Assembly (NCBI RefSeq): GCF_019797845.1
Contig: NZ_CP081864.1
Coordinates: 3,596,001-3,660,000, forward strand
Direction: 5' to 3'
DNA: 64,000 nucleotides
DNA from: Symbiopectobacterium purcellii
GTDB taxonomy: Bacteria; Pseudomonadota; Gammaproteobacteria; Enterobacterales; Enterobacteriaceae
Numbering within the stretch: position 1 is the first letter of the stretch; the number at the start of each line of letters is the position of its first letter. The translations under genes were made by a program, and so were the position numbers. The notes beneath the pieces were generated by a model that saw nothing but the letters and a program-made list of their open reading frames with translations, ran no database searches and was not told the DNA's origin. Positions 9,701 to 17,318 of the stretch are shown here, in pieces.

Positions 9701-10748
9701 TGAGCACCGTCCATGCCTCTTCTTGCGATTGGATGTACACATCGCACAAAAAGCGCGGTTCCGTGCCGCTGCCGCCATGACCATCCGGCACGAGCTGATC
9801 GCAGTACTGAGCAATCTGGTACAACGTCCATTTCGACAGCACCAGATGGGTGGCTTTGATACGCTCGCCCAGGCCAAAACGTTCGGAAAGCTGAATGTCG
9901 TAGTACACCCAGGCTGGGTTGTTGGAGAATGCCCACTTGAAGGTGCCATCCCAACTGCCCGAGTAGCGCCGCGTTTGCACATCATAGTTGGTGGGAACGC
10001 GGATAATTCGCCCGTCCGGCTCGCAGGAGACGACCGGAATATTTTGAAACTGCTGCGCGTCAAACTGCATCAGCAGTAGCGCCGTTTCCGGGTAGCGCAG
10101 CTTGGCATCAATCACTTCGGTAATGGCTTCGATCGCCATCTTATCGGCAATACGATTGCTGGTGGAATTGGGCGTGATGCGGCGCACGCGGATCTGCCAA
10201 CCGGTGGATGCTGTGGGCAGATCGATACGGTGGCTGCGTTCATATGACGTGGTGGTTTTGCCATCAATCTCCGTTTTCAGCACTTCACGGTAGCTGCCGC
10301 CGTCCGTGGCGATATCAATGGCATATTCAATACGATAGCCGCCCACGTCACCGTTATCATGCTGCTGTTGCAGTGCCGCCCAGGAGAAGCGTAAGCGCAC
10401 CGCTGAGAGGTTGATATTGGGCAACAAACGCGTCCACGGCGTTTTACTGGTCAGTTCGGTGCTTACCGCGATCTCATTTTCAACGCCGGGAAAACCGGGA
10501 ATATAACTTTGGTCGGGCGTACCGGGACGAAACGCCCACGACACGCCGGAAAAATTGGCGTTGCCGTTGCTGTCGTTAAGCGGCGTACCGTCAAGAAAAA
10601 TACGCGAGCCATCCAGATTCCCGGCAAATTCTCCTTCCCCCAGCGCCAACAGTATTTTGGCGTAGGAGGTGGATTGAATAGAATCTGGCGACTCAACGGG
10701 AACGCGCGCGTTCGCGCTGCCGCCTTTGCTGCCTTTGATCGCTGTCAT
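6702..10748 (-). CDS. Central tail-tip protein J (host specificity)
   Basis: Lambda gpJ homologue, 1348 residues, longer than lambda's 1132. J builds the tail tip and central fibre. The first ~600 residues are the conserved tip-hub region (MTAIKGSKGGSAN start, then IQSTSYAKILLALGEGE). Fibronectin-type-III-like segments follow near 620-800. A Q/T-rich stretch with repeated ITQ-ITAS and TAQSTANG units, predicted coiled coil, lies near 870-1060, and after it come a DUF1983-like region and a variable C-terminus. The start has a GGAGT ribosome site. An intrinsic terminator sits just upstream, so transcription must read through it. Confidence 0.93.
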   Translation of the reverse strand: MTAIKGSKGGSANARVPVESPDSIQSTSYAKILLALGEGEFAGNLDGSRIFLDGTPLNDSNGNANFSGVSWAFRPGTPDQSYIPGFPGVENEIAVSTELTSKTPWTRLLPNINLSAVRLRFSWAALQQQHDNGDVGGYRIEYAIDIATDGGSYREVLKTEIDGKTTTSYERSHRIDLPTASTGWQIRVRRITPNSTSNRIADKMAIEAITEVIDAKLRYPETALLLMQFDAQQFQNIPVVSCEPDGRIIRVPTNYDVQTRRYSGSWDGTFKWAFSNNPAWVYYDIQLSERFGLGERIKATHLVLSKWTLYQIAQYCDQLVPDGHGGSGTEPRFLCDVYIQSQEEAWTVLNDLAAIFRGSSFWANNQMNVLSDMPREMDYVVTRANVRDGRFTYSNASSKTHYSTAMVAWSDPDNAYQDAVEAVADNKLVRRYGIKQADVTAIGCTRQTEAIRRGKWILHTNDADRTVSYTMGLDGDIPVPGTVVGIADALLAGRPLGGRISAVDGRNIMLDRVSSAAIGERLIPNLPSGKAEGRTIEAVNDEVVTVTTAYSETPVPESVWAVDASDLALQLYRIIGVKEGEDSASFDITAIEFDQDKFAKIDTGARIESRPISLVPPSVQPAPDNVVITSDNRIEQGINITTLRITWDKADSAIAYEVQWRRDNGNWISAARTSAQGVEVSGIYAGRYQARVRAINATEISSLWANAQETTLTGKVGNPPALASFTTTSLVFGVQLDWQFPADTDDTLKTEIQYSPTRDGQNVLLLTDVVYPTRTYQQMGLSVGQAFFYRARIVDKSGNQGPWTGWIVGESSTDVSDITDVIVDEITETDAWKSLVGGIDNHTQQISDGLLNSIEQAKAIIRNSLANDAETRRWRTQNGDRVAEITETRTAIANEVEARTIAMLEMQSNIGTTNSNLTQLQQTVATQNETTSLQITTLNSQMTEAQSGISANTTAIDGLTTSVTQHGNTITSQGQSITQITASVGAAQQTADTAQSTANGAVQSVNAVTATATQQGNAITAQGTQISQLTATVNGVSTEISDISSVVNDIDDKLSASRTIKVGVDANGKQYLAGIGLDVSNSTAGMQSNIILLADRTSIMTNAGGTPTPVFTTQGTQAILNSAVIGDATITNAKINDAAITRAKISDGLQSDNYLKGIEGLKIDFVSGGAEFNNVTVRGAVYATDGTFNGTVYADKIEGDVVKLQNAGNGNNTVGMSGFKLPLTVPPEGWKDIIEIEPASYDRIFMFMNIRLMIGVSNKGGQNATLALISPSGDLTTICGVVAGQGQSNRVYIPPVFIPANISEIKQKLQVYCWRAGAGLVSDDDSGGYIFGVKASSVTPFANYKSYS

Positions 10749-10760
10749 GGGTACTCCATT

Positions 10761-10788
10761 AAAAAGAAAACCCGCTCAAGGCGGGTTT
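10761..10788 (-). terminator. Intrinsic terminator between the small exported-protein gene and J
   Basis: On the minus strand AAACCCGC, a five-base loop and GCGGGTTT are followed by a T-rich run. It lies eight bases after the small gene's stop and just before the J ribosome site, so J expression depends on read-through or antitermination. Confidence 0.85.
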
Positions 10789-10795
10789 ATCGGCA

Positions 10796-11110
10796 TCAGG
10801 ATTTGTGTCGTTTCTTCCAGGTATCTATCATCTCTTGCGTCACTTCATTCTTATAACAGATCGGCGAATAGCCCCCAGGTCGGCTCCATGCGCTGCGTTT
10901 TCCACAGCTGCTACCGTTACGTGCGGAATGATAGGGACACGGGCAATTTCCCGAATACGCAGCAATAGACTCATCGATGATGGCTTGTTTTATTTGATCG
11001 TTATTGACGGGCTGCGCTTTGGCGATAGCAACTTCCGGCAATAACAATACGGAGAAAAACAGGGTTGGCAGAAACACTAATTGCAGTGGCAATAATAAGA
11101 GTGCTTTCAT
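10796..11110 (-). CDS. Small exported Cys-rich protein of the tail operon (possible moron)
   Basis: 104 residues: a hydrophobic N-terminal signal segment (LLLLPLQLVFLPTLFF), a predicted cleavage near AIA-KAQ, then a mature domain with four cysteines (NCPCPYH, SSCGKRS, SPICYKN) and a basic C-terminus. Similar small proteins sit between I and J in enterobacterial lambdoid prophages; no function is established that I know of. It has a purine-rich ribosome site (AAGGT) and a terminator immediately downstream, the hallmark of an autonomously expressed moron. It probably acts in the periplasm. I do not recognise a specific family name. Confidence 0.75.
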   Translation of the reverse strand: MKALLLLPLQLVFLPTLFFSVLLLPEVAIAKAQPVNNDQIKQAIIDESIAAYSGNCPCPYHSARNGSSCGKRSAWSRPGGYSPICYKNEVTQEMIDTWKKRHKS

Positions 11111-11204
11111 TTTTTTTTACCTTGGCTGTGTGCAGATGCTTGCTGTGTACAGATAATGGTAAATAAAGCACGACAGCCGCGGTAAAACGGTGATGAAGGC
11201 AAAA

Positions 11205-11825
11205 TTACTGCTGGTCTTCGGCGTAAATTCCGGCAGAAATAATCGCGCCGCCAATACGACGGCGGCCATAAAGAATCGGCACCGGGTTACCCTGCGCAAT
11301 GGAGTTAACCGGCCCACCAAATGCATAGGAAGGATTATTATCGGGGGACTGGCGCATGGAAATGCCGCCTTGAACCGGAGTGAGCATTTGCACCACGCCA
11401 CCTAGCATCAGTACGCCACCCATTTTCATTAACGCGGAACCCCATGCCCCCCCGCCTAACGCTTGTCCCCAAGGGGTGAAGGATCCAAACGCGCCAACAA
11501 CAACCAAAACAGCCCCTAATATCGTTTGTAATATCCCTGCATTTTTACTTCCGACAACAATGGGAGCGATGCGAATCTAATGGCTAACGTTAAAATCCAG
11601 CTCATCTTTAGACAAATTATGCTGACCATCAAAAACCGCATAGGTCAGCCCACGGGATTTACTCGTCAGCAGAAACTTTTCAAAACCGGGAATAATCACC
11701 CCCAGCGCTTTAATGGCTTCCTGCCGGGTTTCCACCGCCAGGCGATGCACGCGGCCAAAGGTTGCACCCAATACGCCGTAAAGCCGAATGGTTTTTAACG
11801 GCTGATACTCAATGGCTAGCGTCAT
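11205..11825 (-). pseudogene. Tail tip assembly protein I, interrupted by an amber codon
   Basis: Lambda gpI homologue. The ATG at 11825 lies inside the end of K, as in lambda. The first 82 codons (LKTIRLYGVLGATFGRVHRL to LDFNVSH) are followed in the same frame by TAG at 11579-11577. The frame then continues without further stops through IRIAPIVVGSKNAG, a glycine-rich hydrophobic segment and NPVPILYGRRRIGGAIISAG, ending at 11205 at the usual family length (206 codons). Everything except that one codon is conserved, so the lesion is recent or is a base-calling error. Unless suppressed, no full-length I is made, and lambda needs I to assemble the tail tip. Confidence 0.9.
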
Positions 11826-12537
11826 GATTTCCTCCGGTATAACGCAGTCGGATAATGGTTCTGTCCAGCCAGTAGCCGCCGTAGGGCACTTTCTGGCTGA
11901 GCTGACCGTACATATGGTGCAACATTTCACCGTTGCCAACGTAGACGCCAGCATGATTCGGCTCGCTGGCGCGCACTTGCATAATGATCACGTCACCCGG
12001 CGCAATATCATCGGTCACCGGCGTAAAGCCTGCGTCACGGTAGTGTGTCATATACAGGTTTTCGCCACGGTTCCACCAGTCGTCCGTGCGCGCAAAATTC
12101 GGCAGTTGGATGTTGCGCTCCAGTTGATACCAGTCGCGCACAATGGCATAGCAATCCCAAATGCCGTGCACAAAAGGGCGCGCCAGCAGGGGTTTAATCC
12201 CCTGCTGCGGCATCAGGGTGCGCACATCACCTTCCGGCCAACTGACGATCACCCAGGGCAGTTGCGATTGATCGCACTGGGCAAGATCGACGGCGCTGGG
12301 CGTGGTGGTGGCATCGGGATGGCTGTGCACGATCGCCACCAGCGTGCCGCTGTCCTCCGCCTGCGCATAGTCCTCGGGGCTCATGATAAAATGATCCTGC
12401 GGTGCCTGTGCCAGATTGCGGCAAGGCAGGTAGCGTTGCCGCCGTTGATTGTGCACGACCACCCCGCACGCTTCGCGCGGATATTCTTGCTCTGCGTGGG
12501 CGAGGATCTCGCTGACGATCAAATTTCCCAGTTTCAC
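11809..12537 (-). CDS. Tail tip assembly protein K (JAB/MPN protease plus NlpC/P60)
   Basis: Lambda gpK homologue of 242 residues with two domains. Residues 1-110 are a JAB/MPN metalloprotease-like domain with Glu in REACGVVV and the zinc motif HSHPDATTTPSAVDLAQCD. Residues ~120-235 are an NlpC/P60 peptidase-like domain with the Cys in WDCYAIVRDW and the His in PNHAGVYVG. K acts in tail-tip assembly and may degrade peptidoglycan. The start is four bases after L and the end overlaps I by 17 bases. Both active-site sets are intact. Confidence 0.93.
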   Translation of the reverse strand: MKLGNLIVSEILAHAEQEYPREACGVVVHNQRRQRYLPCRNLAQAPQDHFIMSPEDYAQAEDSGTLVAIVHSHPDATTTPSAVDLAQCDQSQLPWVIVSWPEGDVRTLMPQQGIKPLLARPFVHGIWDCYAIVRDWYQLERNIQLPNFARTDDWWNRGENLYMTHYRDAGFTPVTDDIAPGDVIIMQVRASEPNHAGVYVGNGEMLHHMYGQLSQKVPYGGYWLDRTIIRLRYTGGNHDASH

Positions 12538-12541
12538 GTTA

Positions 12542-13294
12542 TTACCTCTTAATCAGTGCCGACCCCGGAAAGCCGCCGAACGGCAATTCGGCCGCCTCGC
12601 CAAATCGCGGTTTGCAGCCAGTGGAAAGCAGCCCGGAGCACTCATCCTTTGCCGGATCATCGACCGGATTGCCGTCAATATCGAAATAGCGCGATCCGGT
12701 GTAACCACAGGATGCGCCGCGATACTGTCCGCGAGCGCACCAGGTACACAGGCTGTGAATCTGCCGGGTGGGGATCATGACTCCCTGCAAATCAGCGGGC
12801 GAGGAGAGATTGAACGTCACCGATTCGCTATCCTCGTTTGCCTTGCTGTCGATGTACCAGACCTCCAGCCGCTCTTGCGTCGGGTCAGCGCTGTTGTTGC
12901 CATCAGGGAAATTGCGCGCATCCAGATAGTGGGCAAAGGTGGTATGAATCCGCACCGTGGCCTGCGCCAGATTTTGGTAGACCAGACACAACGCGGTGAT
13001 GGTGCCATCGATATTGCCGACCGCCAGCGTGGGCGTGGGAGCGCTGCCATCGCTGGTCATTTCCAGCCCCTCAATATGCGTCGGCCACGCCTTGTACTCT
13101 TTTCCCTGCCACCAGAGGGATTTTGCCGGAAGTTTACTTTCCTCCCCCGCAGCGGCGGCAATCTCGTCGGCGCTGTGCGGGATAGGATGGTTGTGAAAAT
13201 AGAGTTCCGGGCCATCGAATGCGGTGCAATCCACTTCAAACAAGCGCACGCGATCGCCCGGCGCCAACTGTTGGGCGTCGAGATTGATAGACAT
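12542..13294 (-). CDS. Minor tail protein L
   Basis: Lambda gpL homologue, 250 residues (lambda 232). It attaches the tail tip to the tube end. Several conserved cysteines are visible (FEVDCTAFD near residue 22, SLCTWCARGQ and ASCGYTG near 185-200, and KDECSGLLSTGC near the end). In lambda L, cysteines bind an iron-sulfur cluster. The gene is complete and lies between the broken M gene and K. Confidence 0.92.
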   Translation of the reverse strand: MSINLDAQQLAPGDRVRLFEVDCTAFDGPELYFHNHPIPHSADEIAAAAGEESKLPAKSLWWQGKEYKAWPTHIEGLEMTSDGSAPTPTLAVGNIDGTITALCLVYQNLAQATVRIHTTFAHYLDARNFPDGNNSADPTQERLEVWYIDSKANEDSESVTFNLSSPADLQGVMIPTRQIHSLCTWCARGQYRGASCGYTGSRYFDIDGNPVDDPAKDECSGLLSTGCKPRFGEAAELPFGGFPGSALIKR

Positions 13295-13309
13295 CGGGTC
13301 TCCAGAGAC

Positions 13310-13332
13310 AAAAAAACCAGCGCGCAGGCTGG
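13310..13332 (-). terminator. Intrinsic terminator between M and L
   Basis: On the minus strand CCAGC, a short loop and GCTGG are followed by seven Ts. It lies 25 bases past the M stop and before the L start, inside the tail operon. Confidence 0.8.
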
Positions 13333-13357
13333 GGAAGGATGATGAAAGCGGCGCTAA

Positions 13358-13705
13358 TTACACGCCATACCACTGGACGAAGGTGGCGGTGATCACCCCT
13401 TGAACATTACCGGCCGGAGCAAACTTTATCGAGTCCTCCACCACCCGATAAAGCCCCGGCTTTTCATGCGGGGGAGTCCATTGGAATGATTTCTTGCGAT
13501 GACGCCGCAAGAAATCGCGAATCTCGACAGCGGTGTCGAGCTAGCCGCGAAACGCATAGGGAAAGGTGATGGTTTCCCCGTTTAACCCCGTGCCGGACAG
13601 TTGCGTATAGCCATCGCCAAACTGCACTTTGCGTACCGTTTCGTTGTATTGCACCTCGGGCTGATTGCCGATTTGCAGCGGCCAGTGAAATGTTTCAATT
13701 GCCAT
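13358..13705 (-). pseudogene. Minor tail protein M, interrupted by an amber codon
   Basis: Lambda gpM homologue, 115 codons. The start overlaps the H stop (TAATG). The translation has the family features VRKVQFGDGYTQ near residue 25 and KSFQWTPPHEKPGLYRV near residue 75. Codon 55 is TAG (13543-13541), between PYAFRG and LDTAVEIRDFLRRH. A single G-to-T change in GAG would explain it. No other defect is visible. Confidence 0.88.
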
Positions 13706-15063
13706 TAGCTTCTCCGCCCTTTCATTGCCGTGCTCAACATGCGTCCCTGCCCCATTTCCCGGGTCAGCAGCGATTTAAAGCGTTGATCGACAAAGCTGCC
13801 GATCTCACTGCCAAATTGCGCCAACCCGGCCGATGAGGTCTGAGAGATGCGGCCATCGCTGGCAATATTGATACTGACCTGCGGCGCCGTATTGCCACTC
13901 ACGCCGCCCACGGCTCGTACGCCCAGAACCCCATTGGCGTTGCGTGTCAGCGGCATAATGGCTTCCGGTCCGGCCTCACCCATCAATCCCGCCCCTTTGG
14001 CGAAGGCAAACAGCGTGGGGCGATCGACCACCTGCCCCGAATAGGCCGACAGACTGGATGAGGTATACACCCCCCCTTTGGCATTGGCTTTGGCGGTGAA
14101 ACCAAACGCGCCCATTAACGCATTCATCCCCTGCACCAGCGCCGACTTCACGGCGATTTCCGCCAACATGCCCAATACCGATTCAGCGAAAGAGGAGAAA
14201 TTGAGTTTTCCGGTCCGCACAAAATTCATCACGCTATTATCCAACTGTTGGAATGCCGCGTCGCCTCCGGCCTGAATAATGGAATAGGAGTCCAGCGCGC
14301 TCTCGGAATATTTCCCCCAGGATTCACTCAGGCCATCGACCCAGGTTTTGCCGCTATTTTTATTCGAGGTTCCGTCGTCCTGCCCGTTAATGCTCCTCTG
14401 GACATCGTTACGCTGCGCCGCGGTGGTTGCCGGATTTGAAGAGGCGCTCTGCTTATTTTTACCCTGGTCTTTATCCTTATCGTTATCCTTGGTGGTTGTC
14501 GAAATATCGAAAAAACCAAGAATAGCGTTAACGCCTTCGACCATTGATGCCCTTAACGCTACGTTCGCTAACATACTCAACATGGATTCGGCAAAATTCG
14601 AGAGATTCAGTTTGCCGGTTTTCACAAAGCGCGTTAATCCCGCGTCCAGCGTTTTAAATGCTGCCTCGCCGCCGGTTTTCACCTGGGTATAAGTATCTGA
14701 AGCCACTTTGGCATAGTCGCTCCATGACTCAATCAGGCCCTCCCGCCAGGTTTTCACCTTCGTTTCATCTTTGGATTGATCGGTGCCAATGCCATTCAGC
14801 CCTGCCAGCATATAGCCACTGGTATCGTTAAAATCAGCGCGCCCTTGCGCCATTACCCGTTGTGCCGACCAGGTGCCCGGCTGAGCTCGCACATCGCTCG
14901 CTTTCAACGCCGCACTCTGCTGAGCGACCAATTGAGAAAAACGCTGCGTCGCCTGGGTAACGACACTTCCCAGCGACAGCAAATCCTGCTGCACGCGCAG
15001 CACGCTGCTGTTTAACAACACAGCGTTAAAATTTAATGCCTGTTCATCGATTGTCTGGGCCAT
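13705..15063 (-). CDS. Tail tape-measure protein H, short form with an internal duplication
   Basis: Tape-measure protein that sets tail length; 452 residues from the ATG at 15063, far below lambda H (853). A TTG five codons upstream is an alternative start with GGAGG overlapping it. Residues ~105-185 and ~240-322 are two copies of one module. Each contains W-x-GL-ESW, a GG-AAF step, FV-TGKLN and FAES-L-ML. They are joined by a charged linker rich in Lys, Asp and Ser. The conserved C-terminus has GLMGEAGPEAIMPLTR. The reading frame is open throughout. The gene overlaps T by 20 bases. Its length predicts a short tail. Confidence 0.88.
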   Translation of the reverse strand: MAQTIDEQALNFNAVLLNSSVLRVQQDLLSLGSVVTQATQRFSQLVAQQSAALKASDVRAQPGTWSAQRVMAQGRADFNDTSGYMLAGLNGIGTDQSKDETKVKTWREGLIESWSDYAKVASDTYTQVKTGGEAAFKTLDAGLTRFVKTGKLNLSNFAESMLSMLANVALRASMVEGVNAILGFFDISTTTKDNDKDKDQGKNKQSASSNPATTAAQRNDVQRSINGQDDGTSNKNSGKTWVDGLSESWGKYSESALDSYSIIQAGGDAAFQQLDNSVMNFVRTGKLNFSSFAESVLGMLAEIAVKSALVQGMNALMGAFGFTAKANAKGGVYTSSSLSAYSGQVVDRPTLFAFAKGAGLMGEAGPEAIMPLTRNANGVLGVRAVGGVSGNTAPQVSINIASDGRISQTSSAGLAQFGSEIGSFVDQRFKSLLTREMGQGRMLSTAMKGRRS

Positions 15064-15379
15064 AACGAACCCCTCCAAATAATCCTTCGCCTATTACCAT
15101 CAGTTCATCATCACTCATCGTTTCAGGCTCAACCGTTGGCTGTAACAGGCTGAGTTGCTGTAACGGGATGTCTTGATGACCCGTTAACGCCAGCATGGTG
15201 GCACGCAGAGCGCAGCACTCCGCATCCAGCAGCACATCGGAAAAGTAGTGCTCCTGATAGAACGCAAACCATTCGGATAACTCGCTGGAAGAGAGCTCAG
15301 ACAGCATCGTGCGCCAGTCATGACGCCGGAACTACCGAGCCAGACGCATCGCAAAACGCACCTGTGCGGCTAAGACTTT
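15044..15379 (-). pseudogene. T portion of the G-T tail assembly chaperone, with an amber codon
   Basis: In lambda, T is made only as a G-T fusion by -1 frameshifting at the end of G. The -1 frame entered at 15376 reads VLAAQVRFAMRLAR, then TAG (15334-15332), then FRRHDWRTMLSELSSSELSEWF and on to 15044. Family members as I remember them have Glu at that position, so GAG-to-TAG is the likely event. An ATG at 15307 could re-initiate but would not make the fusion. Residues after the stop look conserved, so decay is recent. Confidence 0.85.
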
Positions 15380-15756
15380 CCCGGCGTACTGGAAGTACTC
15401 TCATCGGCGGGTTCCTCACTGGCACTTTCAGGCACGATGCCGCTGAGTTGCTGAACCAGCAAAGCGGCCTCATTGATCAAGCGCGGTGGCCAGTCGTTGA
15501 GCACCTGATTGAAAATGTCATCCAGGGCGCGTTCCCGATCCTGTTGCCACAGCGAGCGGGATACCAGCCAGGCGTGCAGTTTGATGGTCAGACTGCCAAA
15601 AATGGCCATTTTATTGGCCTCAGGGATAGCGTCAGGAATGTTCTCCAACGCACTCATGTGTTCAACAATCGCTTCGAGATACTCGATGCGCTGCAACCCT
15701 GACAGCTCAGACAGCACCACCTGATTGGGGCCAAAAGGCTCGGTTTTCAGGTACAT
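15370..15756 (-). CDS. Tail assembly chaperone G
   Basis: Lambda gpG-like chaperone that coats the tape-measure protein during tail assembly. 128 residues, beginning MYLKTEPFGPNQVVLSELSG and ending STSSTPGKS. The last codons contain the -1 slippery heptamer. Position between V and the T frame matches lambda exactly. Confidence 0.9.
   Translation of the reverse strand: MYLKTEPFGPNQVVLSELSGLQRIEYLEAIVEHMSALENIPDAIPEANKMAIFGSLTIKLHAWLVSRSLWQQDRERALDDIFNQVLNDWPPRLINEAALLVQQLSGIVPESASEEPADESTSSTPGKS
15376..15382 (-). promoter_or_regulatory. Programmed -1 ribosomal frameshift site (GGGAAAG) of the G/T chaperone
   Basis: The heptamer G-GGA-AAG, identical to the slippery sequence of lambda G, occurs three codons before the G stop in the correct phase. 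A -1 slip enters the T frame. The element is intact even though T itself has an amber codon 14 codons later. Confidence 0.88.
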
Positions 15757-15788
15757 GTGTTCTCCTTGATAGGATGTTTACCGATTAA

Positions 15789-15829
15789 GCCCCGCGTGCG
15801 CGGGGCATAAAAAAAGCAGCATCGGCTGC
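15789..15829 (-). terminator. Two hairpins between V and G, the first a strong intrinsic terminator
   Basis: Read on the minus strand, GCAGC-CGAT-GCTGC followed by seven Ts (15829-15809) starts right after the V stop. A perfect 8-bp-arm hairpin (15806-15789) with a two-base apex follows. Together they should end most transcripts after V unless the polymerase is antiterminated; terminating here also favours high production of the tube protein. Confidence 0.85.
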
Positions 15830-15830
15830 C

Positions 15831-16307
15831 TTAAGGCGTTACCGCCGCCGGTGCGTCTTCCGCCAGCACCGGCTTACCGGTATTGGTGACCTTCGCGGTG
15901 CGGGTGATCACTTCCTTAACAGGAATCGATTTCCCTAACGCACTGACCCAGCCCTTAAACACATCAACCACGCCGTTGGCATACTTGATCTTGTAGCCGC
16001 GCACGGCACCGGAGGTAAACCAATCCACCAGTTCCTGTTGCCCCAGATCGCCGGCTTTCCATGCCAGGGTGAAACTGGTGTCTCCGGCGGATTTGATACC
16101 CTGCGCGGTATCGCTCCATCCGGCGTTTTCACCGTCCAGATAGGTGTTATCGAAGGATTCCGCCGTCATCTCGCCCGGCGTCAACTCTTTGACCTGCGCC
16201 AGACGGGTCCAACCGCTGTCGCCCGTTGGGTTGGCATACGGGTCACCGGTGCCGGTAAAAACCCAAAGCGTGGTTCCTGCACCTTTAATGGCTTCTGTTG
16301 TAGACAT
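15831..16307 (-). CDS. Major tail tube protein V
   Basis: Lambda gpV-type tube protein, 158 residues. It begins [17 protein letters not shown] and has [18 protein letters not shown] near residue 45, typical of siphovirus tube proteins. The sequence ends shortly after the tube domain ([19 protein letters not shown]), so the Ig-like decorating domain of lambda V is absent. A strong terminator follows at once. Confidence 0.92.
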   Translation of the reverse strand: MSTTEAIKGAGTTLWVFTGTGDPYANPTGDSGWTRLAQVKELTPGEMTAESFDNTYLDGENAGWSDTAQGIKSAGDTSFTLAWKAGDLGQQELVDWFTSGAVRGYKIKYANGVVDVFKGWVSALGKSIPVKEVITRTAKVTNTGKPVLAEDAPAAVTP

Positions 16308-16338
16308 AATGGCCTCACTGATAATAAGTTATTGAAAA

Positions 16339-16725
16339 TTAGAGGTCTGCAGACCTCCAAATGCTCCCTTCTTCATCGAGTCGATAGTCATATCGCTGCG
16401 TTGAGAAGGTTTCCGTGCTCTCCTTAAGCGCTGATACTGACATCAGCACAGGGGAAATTTTCTGCGCCATCTTTTCATCCAGCGTCGAATCCGGGCTTCC
16501 CGCCTGTTCGAAAAGCGCAACGTGCAGATTGGCTTGCCACAGCGCCTCATCCAGTGCGTTTTCCACCGGTTGTGCATCACTGATGTAGACCGCGATGGCG
16601 GGCAAGCTGTCTGACGCTAAGGCGACGGGACGTCCGTCAAGAAAAGTGGTGTGTTCGGTGATGGCGGCGCGCAGCGCAGCCAAAACGGCAGCACGTAGCT
16701 GCATGTGCTTGATCATGATTGGCAT
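16339..16725 (-). CDS. Tail terminator protein U
   Basis: Lambda gpU-like minor tail protein, 128 residues, which caps the finished tube. Recognisable by AVLAALRAAITEH near the start, LPAIAVYISDAQPVE near residue 45 and the C-terminal TFSTQRYDYRLDEEGS. It is the first structural gene after the lysis genes. The head-tail joining genes (Z, FII) that would precede it in lambda are absent. Confidence 0.88.
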   Translation of the reverse strand: MPIMIKHMQLRAAVLAALRAAITEHTTFLDGRPVALASDSLPAIAVYISDAQPVENALDEALWQANLHVALFEQAGSPDSTLDEKMAQKISPVLMSVSALKESTETFSTQRYDYRLDEEGSIWRSADL

Positions 16726-16780
16726 GTCATCCGTAGTTGTTTGTCAGGGAGAGACGTACTGGCACTCAGCGGACAGCGAA

Positions 16781-17308
16781 TTACTTTCTGTCGGCCTGTG
16801 CCGTACGTATTGCATCAAGCTGGTTGTTGGCCTGTTCCAATGCCGCCAACAGTGGCTCAATCCAGTAAACGGCCTGGGCATAGGTCAATCGGCAATCGGC
16901 GGTAGCGGCACCACGACCGGCTGCGTTAGCGTCTGGGGCAACGCTGTGCACGACGCTGGCACGTAAACGGTGCGCGTCGTCGAGCAACCGCCCAGACACA
17001 GCATCAGGCACGCACTGACGCCCCACGGGATCGCGCTTGACTGTCGTGCGGTAAATAATCTGTTTTTCATCCGAGTCGGCCTTGATAGAGAGACTGTGCT
17101 GATAAGCATCGGCAGCTATCTGGTTCACGCGCTGAAACGTAAACGCCTGCTGCGCGATAATCGATTGTTGCTGCGTCTGGCGCAGCTCGCTGGATTGTTT
17201 GTCACGAGCGGCAATATCAGCCTCCCAACGAATCCCTTGTAGAGACCAACCGGCACCAAAGGCAGCCACGAGGGCCCCCGCGATCAGTAATACGTAGATT
17301 TTCATCAT
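16781..17308 (-). CDS. Inner-membrane spanin subunit Rz
   Basis: i-spanin: an N-terminal membrane anchor (IYVLLIAGALVAAFGAGW) followed by a periplasmic helical region rich in Gln (ELRQTQQQSIIAQQAF). The likely start is one of two ATGs at 17308/17305, just after the endolysin stop. With Rz1 it fuses inner and outer membranes at the last step of lysis. Length 174-175 residues is slightly longer than lambda Rz (153). Confidence 0.88.
   Translation of the reverse strand: MMKIYVLLIAGALVAAFGAGWSLQGIRWEADIAARDKQSSELRQTQQQSIIAQQAFTFQRVNQIAADAYQHSLSIKADSDEKQIIYRTTVKRDPVGRQCVPDAVSGRLLDDAHRLRASVVHSVAPDANAAGRGAATADCRLTYAQAVYWIEPLLAALEQANNQLDAIRTAQADRK
16885..17070 (-). CDS. Outer-membrane spanin lipoprotein Rz1, nested in Rz
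   Basis: 61-codon gene wholly inside Rz in another frame. It has a basic start (MKNRLFTAR), a hydrophobic core, the lipobox LCLGGC and then a proline-rich mature part (QPVVVPLPPIAD). This is the classical embedded o-spanin layout. Its survival in two frames argues that the lysis module was under selection until recently. Confidence 0.88.
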   Translation of the reverse strand: MKNRLFTARQSSAIPWGVSACLMLCLGGCSTTRTVYVPASCTALPQTLTQPVVVPLPPIAD

Positions 17309-17318
17309 CGGGCTATTT

